Source: Caballeronia mineralivorans PML1(12)
GTDB taxonomy: Bacteria > Pseudomonadota > Gammaproteobacteria > Burkholderiales > Burkholderiaceae
Length of the DNA stretch: 64,000 nucleotides
Reading direction: 5' to 3'
Assembly: GCF_001028175.1 (NCBI RefSeq)
Contig: NZ_AEJF01000078.1
Coordinates: 1 to 64,000, forward strand
A program made the translations under genes and the position numbers. This document shows positions 45,309 to 53,732 of this stretch, piece by piece (the stretch's first letter is position 1; every line of letters begins with the position of its first letter). The notes beneath the pieces were generated by a model that was not told the DNA's origin, did not search any database, and saw only the letters and a list, made by a program, of their open reading frames with translations.

Positions 45309-45800
45309 TCACTGAATGCAGATTTCGGCCCACTTCTCGATGGAACACGGACCCAGGATGGTCTGGATCAGCAGGACGCCTGTTTCGCGCGCTTCGAACC
45401 GATAGGCAACGCCGGCGGGCAGCAGCGCCTGATGGCCGCGGCGCAGACGCACATAACCCATCGGCTGGCCCGCAGGTTCGCCTTCGAGACGCACGCTGCC
45501 TTCTGTATCGGCATTGACGAGCGAACCTTCGGATGGCTTGATGAAATGCACGTCGATCTCGCCGTCAAGCACTACCGCGAACTCGTCGTGCGATGCGCTG
45601 AACCACGGCGACGACCCTTCCGCCCGGAGCGTCTCGATCACGTATTTGAGGTTCTTGCCGACCACCACTTTTTCGTACGGCGCAGCGTGGCTCGCTACCT
45701 CGAATACATTGGACATGGCGTAATGTCCGGGTTTGCCCTTGATGATTTCGATGGAGCCCTTGCGGTAATTGCCGAGGCTGCCGAGATAGGTCTCTTGCAT
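45309..45800 (-). CDS. Hydroquinone 1,2-dioxygenase, small subunit
   Basis: The 163-residue cupin-like protein fits PnpC/HapC, the small partner of hydroquinone dioxygenase. It opens MQETYLGSLGNYRKGSIEI and has a jelly-roll core (SHDEFAVVLDGEIDVHFIKP, GHQALLPAGVAYRF). ATG at 45800 was chosen because GGAG lies six bases upstream; the open frame runs far back into the LysR gene. It is the first structural gene of the operon, 49 bases after the predicted transcription start. Confidence 0.87.
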   Translation of the reverse strand: MQETYLGSLGNYRKGSIEIIKGKPGHYAMSNVFEVASHAAPYEKVVVGKNLKYVIETLRAEGSSPWFSASHDEFAVVLDGEIDVHFIKPSEGSLVNADTEGSVRLEGEPAGQPMGYVRLRRGHQALLPAGVAYRFEARETGVLLIQTILGPCSIEKWAEICIQ

Positions 45801-45855
45801 GTCTGTCTCCATTGCTCCGTGAAATACGGTTTGTGATCGCGTTGCCTTGGAACGA

Positions 45856-45884
45856 AGATTAGGGCGGCGCGCGCAACACGGCAA
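45856..45884 (-). promoter_or_regulatory. Predicted promoter of the hydroquinone operon
   Basis: On the minus strand TTGCCG (45884-45879) and TAATCT (45861-45856) have a 17-base spacer. The dyad at 45893-45911 lies immediately upstream of the -35, as expected of an activator-dependent promoter with weak boxes. Confidence 0.4.
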
Positions 45885-45892
45885 TGGATCGA

Positions 45893-45911
45893 GGTTCGCG
45901 TTTGGCGAACC
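45893..45911. promoter_or_regulatory. LysR-type operator dyad (T-N11-A)
   Basis: GGTTCGC and GCGAACC form a perfect 7-bp inverted repeat around GTTTG. Within it T45896 and A45908 give the T-N11-A geometry of LysR recognition boxes. It lies 93-111 bases before the first structural gene and downstream of the LysR gene stop. Confidence 0.6.
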
Positions 45912-45975
45912 ATGCGTGCTCGCAAAAGACGCTAGGGAAAGTACTGAGACGCTTACCGCGTGCCGGTTAGCCGGT

Positions 45976-46941
45976 TCACGCGTCGCCGAGTTCGTCGTCG
46001 ACGTTCCTGGTTTCGTCGTCCGGCGGCGAGATGCCGAGCGCCCGGTCCCACTGCGGCTCGCGCAGGTAGCGCGCACGCAGGAAATCGACGAAGGCCTTCA
46101 CTTTTGTGGTCGACCGGTGCGACGCCGGATAGACCGCCGAGAGCCATAGCGGCGGTGCAGCATACTCGGGCAGCACCCGTTCAAGGCGTCGCTCGAGCAG
46201 ATCGGCGGCGGCGACCATGGTGGGCAGATACGCGACGCCCGCCCCGGCTCGCGCAAATTCGAGCAGCAGGTGCACGCTGTTCGTTTTAAGCACCGGGTTG
46301 AGCGCGATCTCGAAGCACTCGTTGCCTTTCATGAGCGGCCACTTGTCGCCCCACGGGTAATACGAATAACGCGCGAAGTCGTGCCGCACGAGGTCGAGCG
46401 GCGTTTCTATGACAGGCTCCTCCTTGAGATAACCGGGCGCCGCGCACAAGACGCCGCGCACCGGAAAGAGCTTGCGCTCGACCAGCAGATTCGACGCGGG
46501 CGGATAAATCTGCAGCGCCAGATCGAATCCCTCCTGCACCGGATCGATCACGCGATCGTTGACCGTGACCACGAACTCGATACGCGGGTGCGCTTCGCGA
46601 AAGGCAATCAGCGCGTGCGAAAAGTGACCCAGCGCGAAACCGGGCAGTACGTGAACGTTGAGCGTTCCACTGAGCGAATGCGTTTCGGCGCTCGCACGGC
46701 CGGACAGTTCGTGGACTTTATTGACGAGCTGGACGCAGTCGCGATAATACGACTCACCCGCTTCGGACAGACGTACGGCGCGCGTCGAGCGGTGAAAGAG
46801 CGCGACGTTGAAATGCTCTTCAAGCTGCTTGACGCGCGACGTCACGACCGATTTCGCGACGCCGAGCTGGCGTGCCGCGTTGGCGAAGCTCTGCGCTTCG
46901 GCTGCGCGCACGAATGCTTCCATCGATATGAAAAGGTCCAC
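45976..46941 (-). CDS. LysR-family regulator, probable activator of the hydroquinone operon
   Basis: The 321-residue factor has an N-terminal winged helix (MEAFVRAAEAQSFANAARQLGVAKSVVTSRVKQLEEHF, about residues 7-45) and an effector domain with DLALQIYPPAS and FARAGAGVAYLPT. The longest frame starts at 47022, but AGGAG stands just before GTG at 46941, giving MDLFISMEAF, the usual LysR beginning. It is co-directional with, not divergent from, the operon it precedes. PnpR-like control by hydroquinone or a pathway intermediate is inferred. Confidence 0.88.
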   Translation of the reverse strand: MDLFISMEAFVRAAEAQSFANAARQLGVAKSVVTSRVKQLEEHFNVALFHRSTRAVRLSEAGESYYRDCVQLVNKVHELSGRASAETHSLSGTLNVHVLPGFALGHFSHALIAFREAHPRIEFVVTVNDRVIDPVQEGFDLALQIYPPASNLLVERKLFPVRGVLCAAPGYLKEEPVIETPLDLVRHDFARYSYYPWGDKWPLMKGNECFEIALNPVLKTNSVHLLLEFARAGAGVAYLPTMVAAADLLERRLERVLPEYAAPPLWLSAVYPASHRSTTKVKAFVDFLRARYLREPQWDRALGISPPDDETRNVDDELGDA

Positions 46942-47064
46942 GCTGTCTCCTGATCGATTTGTTCGAACCTCTGTTCTCTGTGGAGATTCTAGTTTTTTTC
47001 CAGGCAGCGCGACGGTACGCACGCACGACCTGAATTGTTCTTAAGGCACGGCTTAACAGAAACG

Positions 47065-48525
47065 CTAGGTGGTCAAATCGTGCAGCTTGCGCATGCCTTC
47101 ACGCAACCAGTTCAGCACTGTGTGCTCTGTGCCGGCAGGCACAGGTACTTCGGCGTTCAGCTTGCGCAAGGAGTCTTGCTGTTGCGACAGAAGCTGGCAC
47201 ATCTGTTGGCCGATGTCCGGCCGGCTCTTCAGCAAAGGCGTCAGGTCCGCTTTATCGAGCTGGTAAATCACGGCACGTGTCAAAGCGGTGATTTGCGCTT
47301 GAACAGGCAGCCCCGCAAGCACACCGGCTTCACCGATGGAATCTCCCGGTCCCAAGCGCGTGGATTCGACCGGACCAGAGGGTCCGGCAACCACCACTGA
47401 GACGACACCTGACTCGACGATCATCAGGTAGTCGGTCACAGCATCGGACTTGACCACCACCTGATTGGCCTCGTATTCATGACGAGACAGTCTCTTGGAC
47501 AATGCTTCGAGTTCTTCGCCTTGCAAGGCGCGGAAAAGATCGACGTGTGACAGGAGCCGCTGCCGGCTGTCGGCCACGTCGCGACGTGGCGGCCGCGGGA
47601 CACCCAATGGCCAAAGCTCGATTCCGGCCGCCGCGAGATGACGGTGACATAGATCGTAAAGCTGGTTCGTGACGGCAATTGTCTTGCTCATGTCGTCGAT
47701 ATAAACCGTGACTTCGTATTCAATCGAATTGATCGAAACCTTCTTGATGAGCATATATGGGGCCGGGGTTTGCAGCATTATGCTGCTTCCCGTCACCGCG
47801 CGTTCCAACGCGCCAAGGACGGTAGCCGGGCGTTCTTCCGGCGATATCTGCAGTGCGATGGACACGCCGTGGAGCGCCACGGGACGGCTGCTGTTGGTGA
47901 TTTTCGTTTTGGCCGCGACAGCATTTGGAACAATGACGATATTGCCCTGGGCAGTGAGCAGGTGCGTTGCGCGCCAGTTCATTTCCAGCACCTTGCCGTC
48001 CACACCATCGACTGATACCCAGTCCCCGATGTGATAAGGTTCGGTCGTATTCAGCACGATCCCGGCGAACACGTCGCTAAGCGTGCTCTGTATTGCAAGG
48101 CCCAGGACGATGGCGAGCGCGCCCGATGTCGCAACCAGTCCCGTCACCGGTAGCCCCAGCACGAATGCAAGCGAAGCGACTACGGCGGCGAGAAAGACCA
48201 GCGCGCCCAGCACGTCCTGGAAAAGGCGCTCCCTGTGCCAGTGACGCGATCGGAACGCTGCATCCAGCGACAGGGTAAGGAGCCGCGCCCCGATGAGCCA
48301 CCACGAAACCTCGAGGATCTGAGCGGCGAGATGGCGGCCCGGAGATTCAGGCCACGGCGCCGGCGTGAAAGGACTCAAGGCCGACCCGAACAACAATGCG
48401 CTAAGCAGCGCGAAGATCACCAATCTGAGCAGCAAGCGAACGGTGTCGTGGCGCGGGAACGCGGCGCGCCAAAGCACGACGTCCACCACGACCAGCACGA
48501 AGCCGAGAACCAGGGGATCTTTCAC
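47065..48525 (-). CDS. MscS-type channel fused to a cyclic nucleotide-binding domain
   Basis: The protein (486 residues from my start) has four to five N-terminal membrane helices, then the MscS core: VATSGALAIVLGLAIQSTLSDVFAGIVLNT pore helix and GDWVSVDGVDGKVLEMNWRATHL beta domain. The C-terminal 140 residues form a CRP-like cNMP-binding barrel (VVVKSDAVTDYLMIVESGVVSVVVAG, GPGDSIGEAGVLAGLPVQAQITAL). Such hybrids are ion channels that may be gated or damped by cyclic nucleotides. GTG at 48525 has GGGAG seven bases upstream; the frame runs to 48627 but the extra N-terminus is atypical. Confidence 0.88.
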   Translation of the reverse strand: MKDPLVLGFVLVVVDVVLWRAAFPRHDTVRLLLRLVIFALLSALLFGSALSPFTPAPWPESPGRHLAAQILEVSWWLIGARLLTLSLDAAFRSRHWHRERLFQDVLGALVFLAAVVASLAFVLGLPVTGLVATSGALAIVLGLAIQSTLSDVFAGIVLNTTEPYHIGDWVSVDGVDGKVLEMNWRATHLLTAQGNIVIVPNAVAAKTKITNSSRPVALHGVSIALQISPEERPATVLGALERAVTGSSIMLQTPAPYMLIKKVSINSIEYEVTVYIDDMSKTIAVTNQLYDLCHRHLAAAGIELWPLGVPRPPRRDVADSRQRLLSHVDLFRALQGEELEALSKRLSRHEYEANQVVVKSDAVTDYLMIVESGVVSVVVAGPSGPVESTRLGPGDSIGEAGVLAGLPVQAQITALTRAVIYQLDKADLTPLLKSRPDIGQQMCQLLSQQQDSLRKLNAEVPVPAGTEHTVLNWLREGMRKLHDLTT

Positions 48526-49481
48526 AAGACTGCTCCCGACAGAAAGGACCTGCGGTATGACGGCGCAACGAACGGTTGCGTGTGGTCGTGTGTGGTCGCG
48601 TGTTGCGGTGCCTGAATGCCTTCGCATTCTACGGTTTTCCCGGCGTTATCCGTAGAGCCATTGGCGGACGCGATGCTTAGTGCGTAATTAACCGAGTACA
48701 TGTCCGTGGCCTAAGTGCGCCCGATGCTTTAGTATGCCAGCCGCTTGTTGACCGTCCCCTTAATATTAGTGAAGACGTGTATTCCCCCGATACATCTTCT
48801 CGCGTTGCATTTAAGCAAAACGGCTAAGCCGGCTATTCACTGGATCTTAAGGATTTCGCCAAGAAGCTGAATAAACGCTTAAAGGTCTGGATAGGATCGA
48901 ACTGCCTTCGTTCCTACCCTAGCGGTTGTGCGGCCGGGCGCACACGCCGACCGGCTAAAACCCATACGATTGCAGCGATCACCGCGGCGACCATTTCATC
49001 CTGGCCGTGCCCGAAGACTCAGTGCTGGCGGAATCGGCGAGCGTTTCGCCTGCGCAGTTGCGCGACCGTGTTTTGCGTTGCCTGAGCAGGATTTCGGTAC
49101 GTTTGAAGTCGGTCGCCGAGGCCGTTTTCAACCGCAACTCGGCCCGCGGCCTGGGTCATTGGTTGCGGTATTGTTTCGTCGGCACGAGCGCGCTCCGGCT
49201 GTACGTTATTTTTTTAGTTTTACGAATCAATTATAGCGTGATTTTCCCTTATCATTTTTTACTTGCGAGTAGGGCGGTGTTGTTCTTGGTGATCAGGATG
49301 CCATCGCTGCGAGGCAGGCGCGGTCAGGGGTTCGTTCGATCAAAACGAATCCTCGTGGCAGGGATCGTCGCTAAGCGCTCTCATGGGGAATGGTTGGCAG
49401 AAGGACCGGATAGCAACGGGCGTAAACCGAAGAGGGCGCTGCGGTGGCAGCGCCCTCTCCTAGCAGTCATGCGTTGTTGCT
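48526..49481. other. Long gap with AT-rich patch
   Basis: No gene is convincing. Open frames on the plus strand lack ribosome-binding sites and codon bias. A strikingly AT-rich patch lies near 49201-49262, against a GC-rich background. The gap ends with the hairpin at 49431-49458. Confidence 0.5.
49431..49458 (-). terminator. Hairpin after the Gly-rich repeat gene
   Basis: A perfect 11-bp stem (AGAGGGCGCTG / CAGCGCCCTCT) with a six-base loop lies 24 bases beyond the stop of the leftward repeat-protein gene. There is little U-tract (TCGGTTTA), so termination may be partial. Confidence 0.6.
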
Positions 49482-51350
49482 TCAGTGGCTGCCACCGTTA
49501 CCACTACCGCCGCCGTGTCCGCCGCTGCTACCACTAGATCCTTTGCCGGATGCAGCGCCGCCGTTGGATGAACCGTTGCCGTTGCCGTCGCCGTGACCTC
49601 CGCTGGAACCGCCGTTGGAACCGTGGCCCGATGAGCTTTTTCCCTGCCCGCCATTGTTTCCGCTGCCGCCCGATGAACCGTTGCTGTCGCCATGGCCGCC
49701 GGAACCTTCACCACTGTTGGAACCGTGACCCGATGAGCCAGTTCCGTGGGCGCCATTGCCTCCGTGACTACCATCGCTGCCGTGGCCGCCGTCGCTTCCA
49801 TGACCACCGTTGTTGCCGTGACCACTGTCGCCACCGTGACCGCCGTCGTTGCCGTGGCCACCATCGTTGCCATGACCGCCGTCATTGCCGTGGCCACCAT
49901 CGTTGCCATGACCGCCGTCGCTTCCATGACCGCCATCGCTGCCGTGACCACCGTCGCTGCCGTGACCACCTGCGCTGCCATGACCGCCATCGCTGCCGTG
50001 ACCACCGTCGTTGCCGTGACCACCATCGCTGCCGTGACCACCTGCGCTGCCGTGACCACCATCGTTGCCGTGACCACCATCGCTGCCGTGACCGCCGTCG
50101 CTGCCATGACCGCCGTCGCTGCCGTGACCACCTGCGCTGCCATGACCACCGTCGTTGCCATGACCACCGTCGTTGCCGTGGCCACCATCGTTGCCGTGGC
50201 CACCATCGCTGCCGTGACCACCGTCGTTGCCGTGACCGCCATCGCTGCCGTGACCACCGTCGCTGCCGTGACCGCCGTCGTTGCCGTGACCACCGTCGTT
50301 GCCGTGACCACCGCTGCTATGACCCGAGCCGCTTCCCGTACTGCCGCCGGTGTTACCGCCAGAACCACTGCCAGTGGACCCGGACCCGCTACCTGAGCCC
50401 GTACCTCCGCCGCCCGAACTTCCACCGGACGCGCCACTGCCGCTGCCGCTGCCACTTCCACCGCCGCTCCCCGACCCTCCACTCCCGCCACTTGATGACC
50501 CCGATCCACCACCTGCACCAGCGCCGCCGCCCGAACTCCCACCGGACGCGCCACTGCCACTGCCGCTCCCGCCGCCGTTCCCCGACCCTCCACTCCCGCC
50601 ACTTGATGACCCCGATCCACCACCTGCACCAGCGCCGCCGCCCGAACTCCCACCGGACGCGCCGCTGCCACTGCCGCCACTGCCGCCACTGCCACCACTT
50701 GACGACCCAGACCCAGACCCACCACCAGACCCACCGCCACCGGAACTACCGCTTGACGAACCGCTGCCATGTCCGCCATTGCTGCCCGATCCTGTGCCCG
50801 CACCACTTCCGTTCGAGGTGCCGCCCGTCGACCCGGCGCCATTTGACCCGCCGCTACTAGAGTTCGATCCTGCCCCTGCCCCCGAACCGCTTCCCGAATT
50901 CCCCGCACTGCTTCCAGCACCGCTATTCGCACCCGCACCACTGCCGCCTGACGTACTACCCGAGGTACCACCGGAACCCCTGCCCCCACCGCCGCTCTCG
51001 TTGCCGTTGCCGCGATTGCCTGACCCAGCACCGCTACCCGAAGTCCCATTCGATGCATCGTCACCATGTCCTTCGGTGACGCTATCGGTGTTCGACTCGG
51101 TAGCTGCCGCGACGGCGGAACCCGATTCGCCCACGGTCGATGTATCGGACTCCATGCCATATCCGTCGTTCGCCGGTCCGCAATCGCCCGGGACGATCTT
51201 GTGGTGGTTGTCGTAACAAGGAGGCAACGGCGCTGCCGAAAGATGCGTGACGCCAGTTTGCGCATTGGCCATCGGCGGGATAGCGCTGGCGATGACAATG
51301 CAACTCACTCTAAGAGCGGTCTTCAACGTTTTTTTATAAGTAGTACTCAT
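49482..51350 (-). CDS. Secreted Gly/Ser/His-rich repeat protein
   Basis: The 622-residue product has a Sec signal (residues 1-30, cleavage near ANA-QTG). A short unique head with two Cys (PPCYDNHHK...GDCGP) follows, then an extreme Gly/Ser/Asn-rich region. Residues about 140-340 hold Gly/Ser blocks repeated at 117- and 111-bp offsets. Residues about 344-523 hold about 30 hexapeptides GGHG[N/S][D/A], one His each. The end is again Gly/Ser-rich. It is disordered and exported; adhesion, matrix or metal-binding roles are only possible. GGGGGA precedes the ATG. Long open frames on other frames here are shadows of the repeats. No family is recognised. Confidence 0.8.
   Translation of the reverse strand: MSTTYKKTLKTALRVSCIVIASAIPPMANAQTGVTHLSAAPLPPCYDNHHKIVPGDCGPANDGYGMESDTSTVGESGSAVAAATESNTDSVTEGHGDDASNGTSGSGAGSGNRGNGNESGGGGRGSGGTSGSTSGGSGAGANSGAGSSAGNSGSGSGAGAGSNSSSGGSNGAGSTGGTSNGSGAGTGSGSNGGHGSGSSSGSSGGGGSGGGSGSGSSSGGSGGSGGSGSGASGGSSGGGAGAGGGSGSSSGGSGGSGNGGGSGSGSGASGGSSGGGAGAGGGSGSSSGGSGGSGSGGGSGSGSGSGASGGSSGGGGTGSGSGSGSTGSGSGGNTGGSTGSGSGHSSGGHGNDGGHGNDGGHGSDGGHGSDGGHGNDGGHGSDGGHGNDGGHGNDGGHGNDGGHGSAGGHGSDGGHGSDGGHGSDGGHGNDGGHGSAGGHGSDGGHGNDGGHGSDGGHGSAGGHGSDGGHGSDGGHGSDGGHGNDGGHGNDGGHGNDGGHGNDGGHGGDSGHGNNGGHGSDGGHGSDGSHGGNGAHGTGSSGHGSNSGEGSGGHGDSNGSSGGSGNNGGQGKSSSGHGSNGGSSGGHGDGNGNGSSNGGAASGKGSSGSSGGHGGGSGNGGSH
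49780..50320. repeat. About 30 tandem 18-bp repeats encoding GGHG[NS][DA]
   Basis: Eighteen-base units differing mainly at two codons (Asn/Ser and Asp/Ala) run head to tail inside the secreted protein gene. The plus-strand pattern is of the type CCGTGACCACCGTCGTTG. Copy number is likely variable by slippage or recombination. Confidence 0.93.
50411..50740. repeat. Three long direct repeats, about 111-117 bp
   Basis: Near-identical blocks begin at 50411, 50528 and 50639, each starting CGCCCGAACT. The first two are almost identical over their length; the third diverges after about 40 bases. They encode 37-39-residue Gly/Ser modules with no frame change. Confidence 0.85.
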
Positions 51351-51927
51351 ATTTCCCCCGGAATGAAACGCGTTTTTGTCCCGCGTTCCCGTCAGTCAGG
51401 GACGCGATGTGGTCCCAGAATGGCACCCTCAAGGAAGCGTTCCGTGCGCTACGCCACGCGATCGGGAGAAGTTGGTTGGAAAGAGTACGAGAGAGCGCAG
51501 AGAACGTTTGCGCCACAACAGACAGGACGGTATGGGAAACCCGATGTTGTGATCGGAAACCCTGATATGAGCCTTGTTTTATACGGGTTCTGTCGGCTTT
51601 GAACCGCCGTCGATCATTCGATCCGGGCGAACCCTTGCCACGCCCAAACGCTTAAGTTCGGCAGCGCAAAGGTCCGTCGTCAACGATGTTCTCGTCGTGG
51701 TTATCGGGTCTTCTTGTCGATGGATCCAGGCGTTCGCGATGCAATCGGAGCGCCGGTTCGAATCTACGGAGATGGGTGTCGAGACGCCGCGTGATTGCGA
51801 GTCTGAAAGTGAAACAAAGGATGGCGAAGCGAAGGGTAAAGAGACCACTGCTGCCTGTCGATGTATCTATCGGCTGGCAGGGTCCCATAATCGAGAGGCA
51901 CGCATTTCAAACAACGAGCAGATCATG
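51351..51927. other. 577-base gap
   Basis: No gene is supported. Short frames on both strands lack ribosome-binding sites and recognisable domains. It carries the upstream region of the repeat-protein gene and the 3' side of the Pot-like operon. No clear terminator or promoter was found. Confidence 0.4.
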
Positions 51928-52851
51928 TCACTGCCGCTGTTCCTTGACACGCGAAACGAGTTGCGTCGGACTCACGAACTGCAGCGCGATCAGCACCCAC
52001 ACGAGCGTGATCGCCATGTAGATCATCGCCATTGCATCGATTGACTGAGGCGCGCGCACGCCCGTCGAAAAGACTGCGTAATACAGTGCGACGACGAGCG
52101 TTTGCGTCGTTGGCCCAGCGGTGAAGAACGTCAGTTCGAACATACCGATGGTACGCACGAGCACGAGCAAACCTGCAGCAAGCATGCCCGGCATCAAGAG
52201 CGGCAACAGCACATAACGAAAGTATTTCGCGGTGTTAGCACCGAAGATGCGAGCAGCTGCTTCGAGATTGGGATCGATCTGCTCGATAAACGGCGTCATC
52301 ACGAGAATGACGAACGGCAGCGCCGGGACGAGGTTCGCGAGGATCACGCCGCTCAACGTGCCGGCAAGGCCGACCTTGTACATGACGGTCGCCATCGGAA
52401 TGCCGTAGGTGACGGGCGGGACCATCAACGGCAGCAGGAACACGAGCATCGCGAAACGCTTGCCGCGAAACTGCACGCGGGCGAGCGCATAGGCTGCGGG
52501 CACGCCAAGTGCGATCGATAGAATCACGACCGCCCCGACCACCTCGATCGTCACCCACAAGACGCTCGCGAGCTGGAAGTCGTTCCATGCCTGCGCGTAC
52601 CAGTGCAGCGTGAATCCCGGCGGCAGCAGCGTACCGAACCAGCGCGTCGCGACCGAGTTGACCGCGACGGTCGCAATCAGCAACAGGACGTTGAACAGGA
52701 AAAACGCCATCGCGCCCCAGACGAACATCTTCCAGAGCCGATCGCCAAGGCTTACGCGCGGTTTCATCGGCTTCGCCGGTTGTGCGCCGTCGTTACGGCT
52801 GTCGTGAGACGCAGGCGCCGTCCAGACAGATGCGTGGTTATCGGTCGCCAT
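51928..52851 (-). CDS. PotC-like ABC permease
   Basis: The 307-residue permease of the spermidine/putrescine-iron-thiamine group has six membrane segments and the EAA loop EAAARIFGANTAKYFRYVLLPLLMPG. A 40-residue hydrophilic N-terminus precedes the first helix. Its start overlaps the stop of the partner permease by one base. It completes a four-gene import operon; the substrate is not known. Confidence 0.9.
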   Translation of the reverse strand: MATDNHASVWTAPASHDSRNDGAQPAKPMKPRVSLGDRLWKMFVWGAMAFFLFNVLLLIATVAVNSVATRWFGTLLPPGFTLHWYAQAWNDFQLASVLWVTIEVVGAVVILSIALGVPAAYALARVQFRGKRFAMLVFLLPLMVPPVTYGIPMATVMYKVGLAGTLSGVILANLVPALPFVILVMTPFIEQIDPNLEAAARIFGANTAKYFRYVLLPLLMPGMLAAGLLVLVRTIGMFELTFFTAGPTTQTLVVALYYAVFSTGVRAPQSIDAMAMIYMAITLVWVLIALQFVSPTQLVSRVKEQRQ

Positions 52852-53732
52852 CAGCCTTTACCTCCGGTCACCGGACCCGTGTAGAAGAAGCGGCGTGCAC
52901 TCAGCATGCCTGCCACCACCAGCAACTGCACGAAGCCCATCACCATCGCAATCGCGGAGGCGAGTGAATAATCGTAGCTTTCGAATGCGGCTTCGGCGGC
53001 GGCTATCGAAATCACGCGTGTGGGTCCAGCAGGCGCACCGAGCAGCACCGCCGATGGGAACACCGAGAACGCCTGCACGAACGAAAGACACGCGGCCATC
53101 GTCAGGCCCGGCATCAGCAGCGGCAGATAGATCTGGCGAAACTGCTGCCACGGGCTCGCGCCGAGCGTGGCGGCGGCACGCGCAAGCGTCGGGTCGATGC
53201 CTGTCACGTACGAGAGCGTCAACAGGAAAGCAAACGGAAATCCCGACACGATCAACGATATCAACACGCCCCAATAGTTATGCGTAAGACGCACTTCATC
53301 GCTATAAAAATGCAGTCCGTGCACCGCTTGTGAGAACCAGCCGTTCGGGCCGAAGTACGTCAGCATGCCATCCGCGATCAGCACCGTGCCAAGGGTCACA
53401 GGAATCACGAGCAACGTGGTCACGAACTTCTGATACGGCGAATTGCGGCGCAAAGCGAACGCGACGGGAACCGATAAACCCACGTTGATGATCGTCGCCG
53501 GCACCGCGAGCTTCAACGTCACGATGATGGTGGGCCACATCGCCGTATCGGTGAAAAAGGCGATGTAATTGGCGAACGCGGAGCCGCCGTTCATCGGCTG
53601 GAACGACAGCACGAGGCCATACAAGAACGGATAGACGAACAGCGCGAGGATGAAGATCAGCGCGGGAGAAACCAGCCACGCTTTGGCGTCGCGTGGGACG
53701 GCGGCCGGTAGCACTACGTTCGGCAGGTTCAT
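52851..53732 (-). CDS. PotB-like ABC permease
   Basis: A 293-residue permease with six helices and the EAA-type loop LARAAATLGASPWQQFRQIYLPLLMPG. It overlaps the ATPase stop by four bases (ATGA). With the PotC-like protein it forms the heterodimeric channel for the ligand of the binding protein at the head of the operon. Confidence 0.9.
   Translation of the reverse strand: MNLPNVVLPAAVPRDAKAWLVSPALIFILALFVYPFLYGLVLSFQPMNGGSAFANYIAFFTDTAMWPTIIVTLKLAVPATIINVGLSVPVAFALRRNSPYQKFVTTLLVIPVTLGTVLIADGMLTYFGPNGWFSQAVHGLHFYSDEVRLTHNYWGVLISLIVSGFPFAFLLTLSYVTGIDPTLARAAATLGASPWQQFRQIYLPLLMPGLTMAACLSFVQAFSVFPSAVLLGAPAGPTRVISIAAAEAAFESYDYSLASAIAMVMGFVQLLVVAGMLSARRFFYTGPVTGGKG

Noticed and set aside
49007..49537. 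177-codon plus-strand frame
   Set aside because: No ribosome-binding site or recognisable domain, mixed codon use, runs across the AT-rich patch and into the convergent repeat gene.
49780..50320. Regular repeats that might look like a CRISPR array
   Set aside because: Units are contiguous 18-mers without unique spacers and encode protein in frame; no cas genes are near.
49550..50860. Long plus-strand open frame (436 codons) and other long frames over the Gly-rich gene
   Set aside because: They result from the lack of stop codons in the 18-bp repeats. The products are Arg/Cys/His- or Thr/Val/Ala- or Pro-rich without signal or domain, whereas the minus-strand frame at 49482-51350 has a signal peptide and ribosome-binding site.
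51755..51764. GGTTCGAATC, resembling a tRNA T-loop
   Set aside because: The flanking bases do not form the five-pair T stem, and no acceptor or anticodon arm could be drawn upstream.
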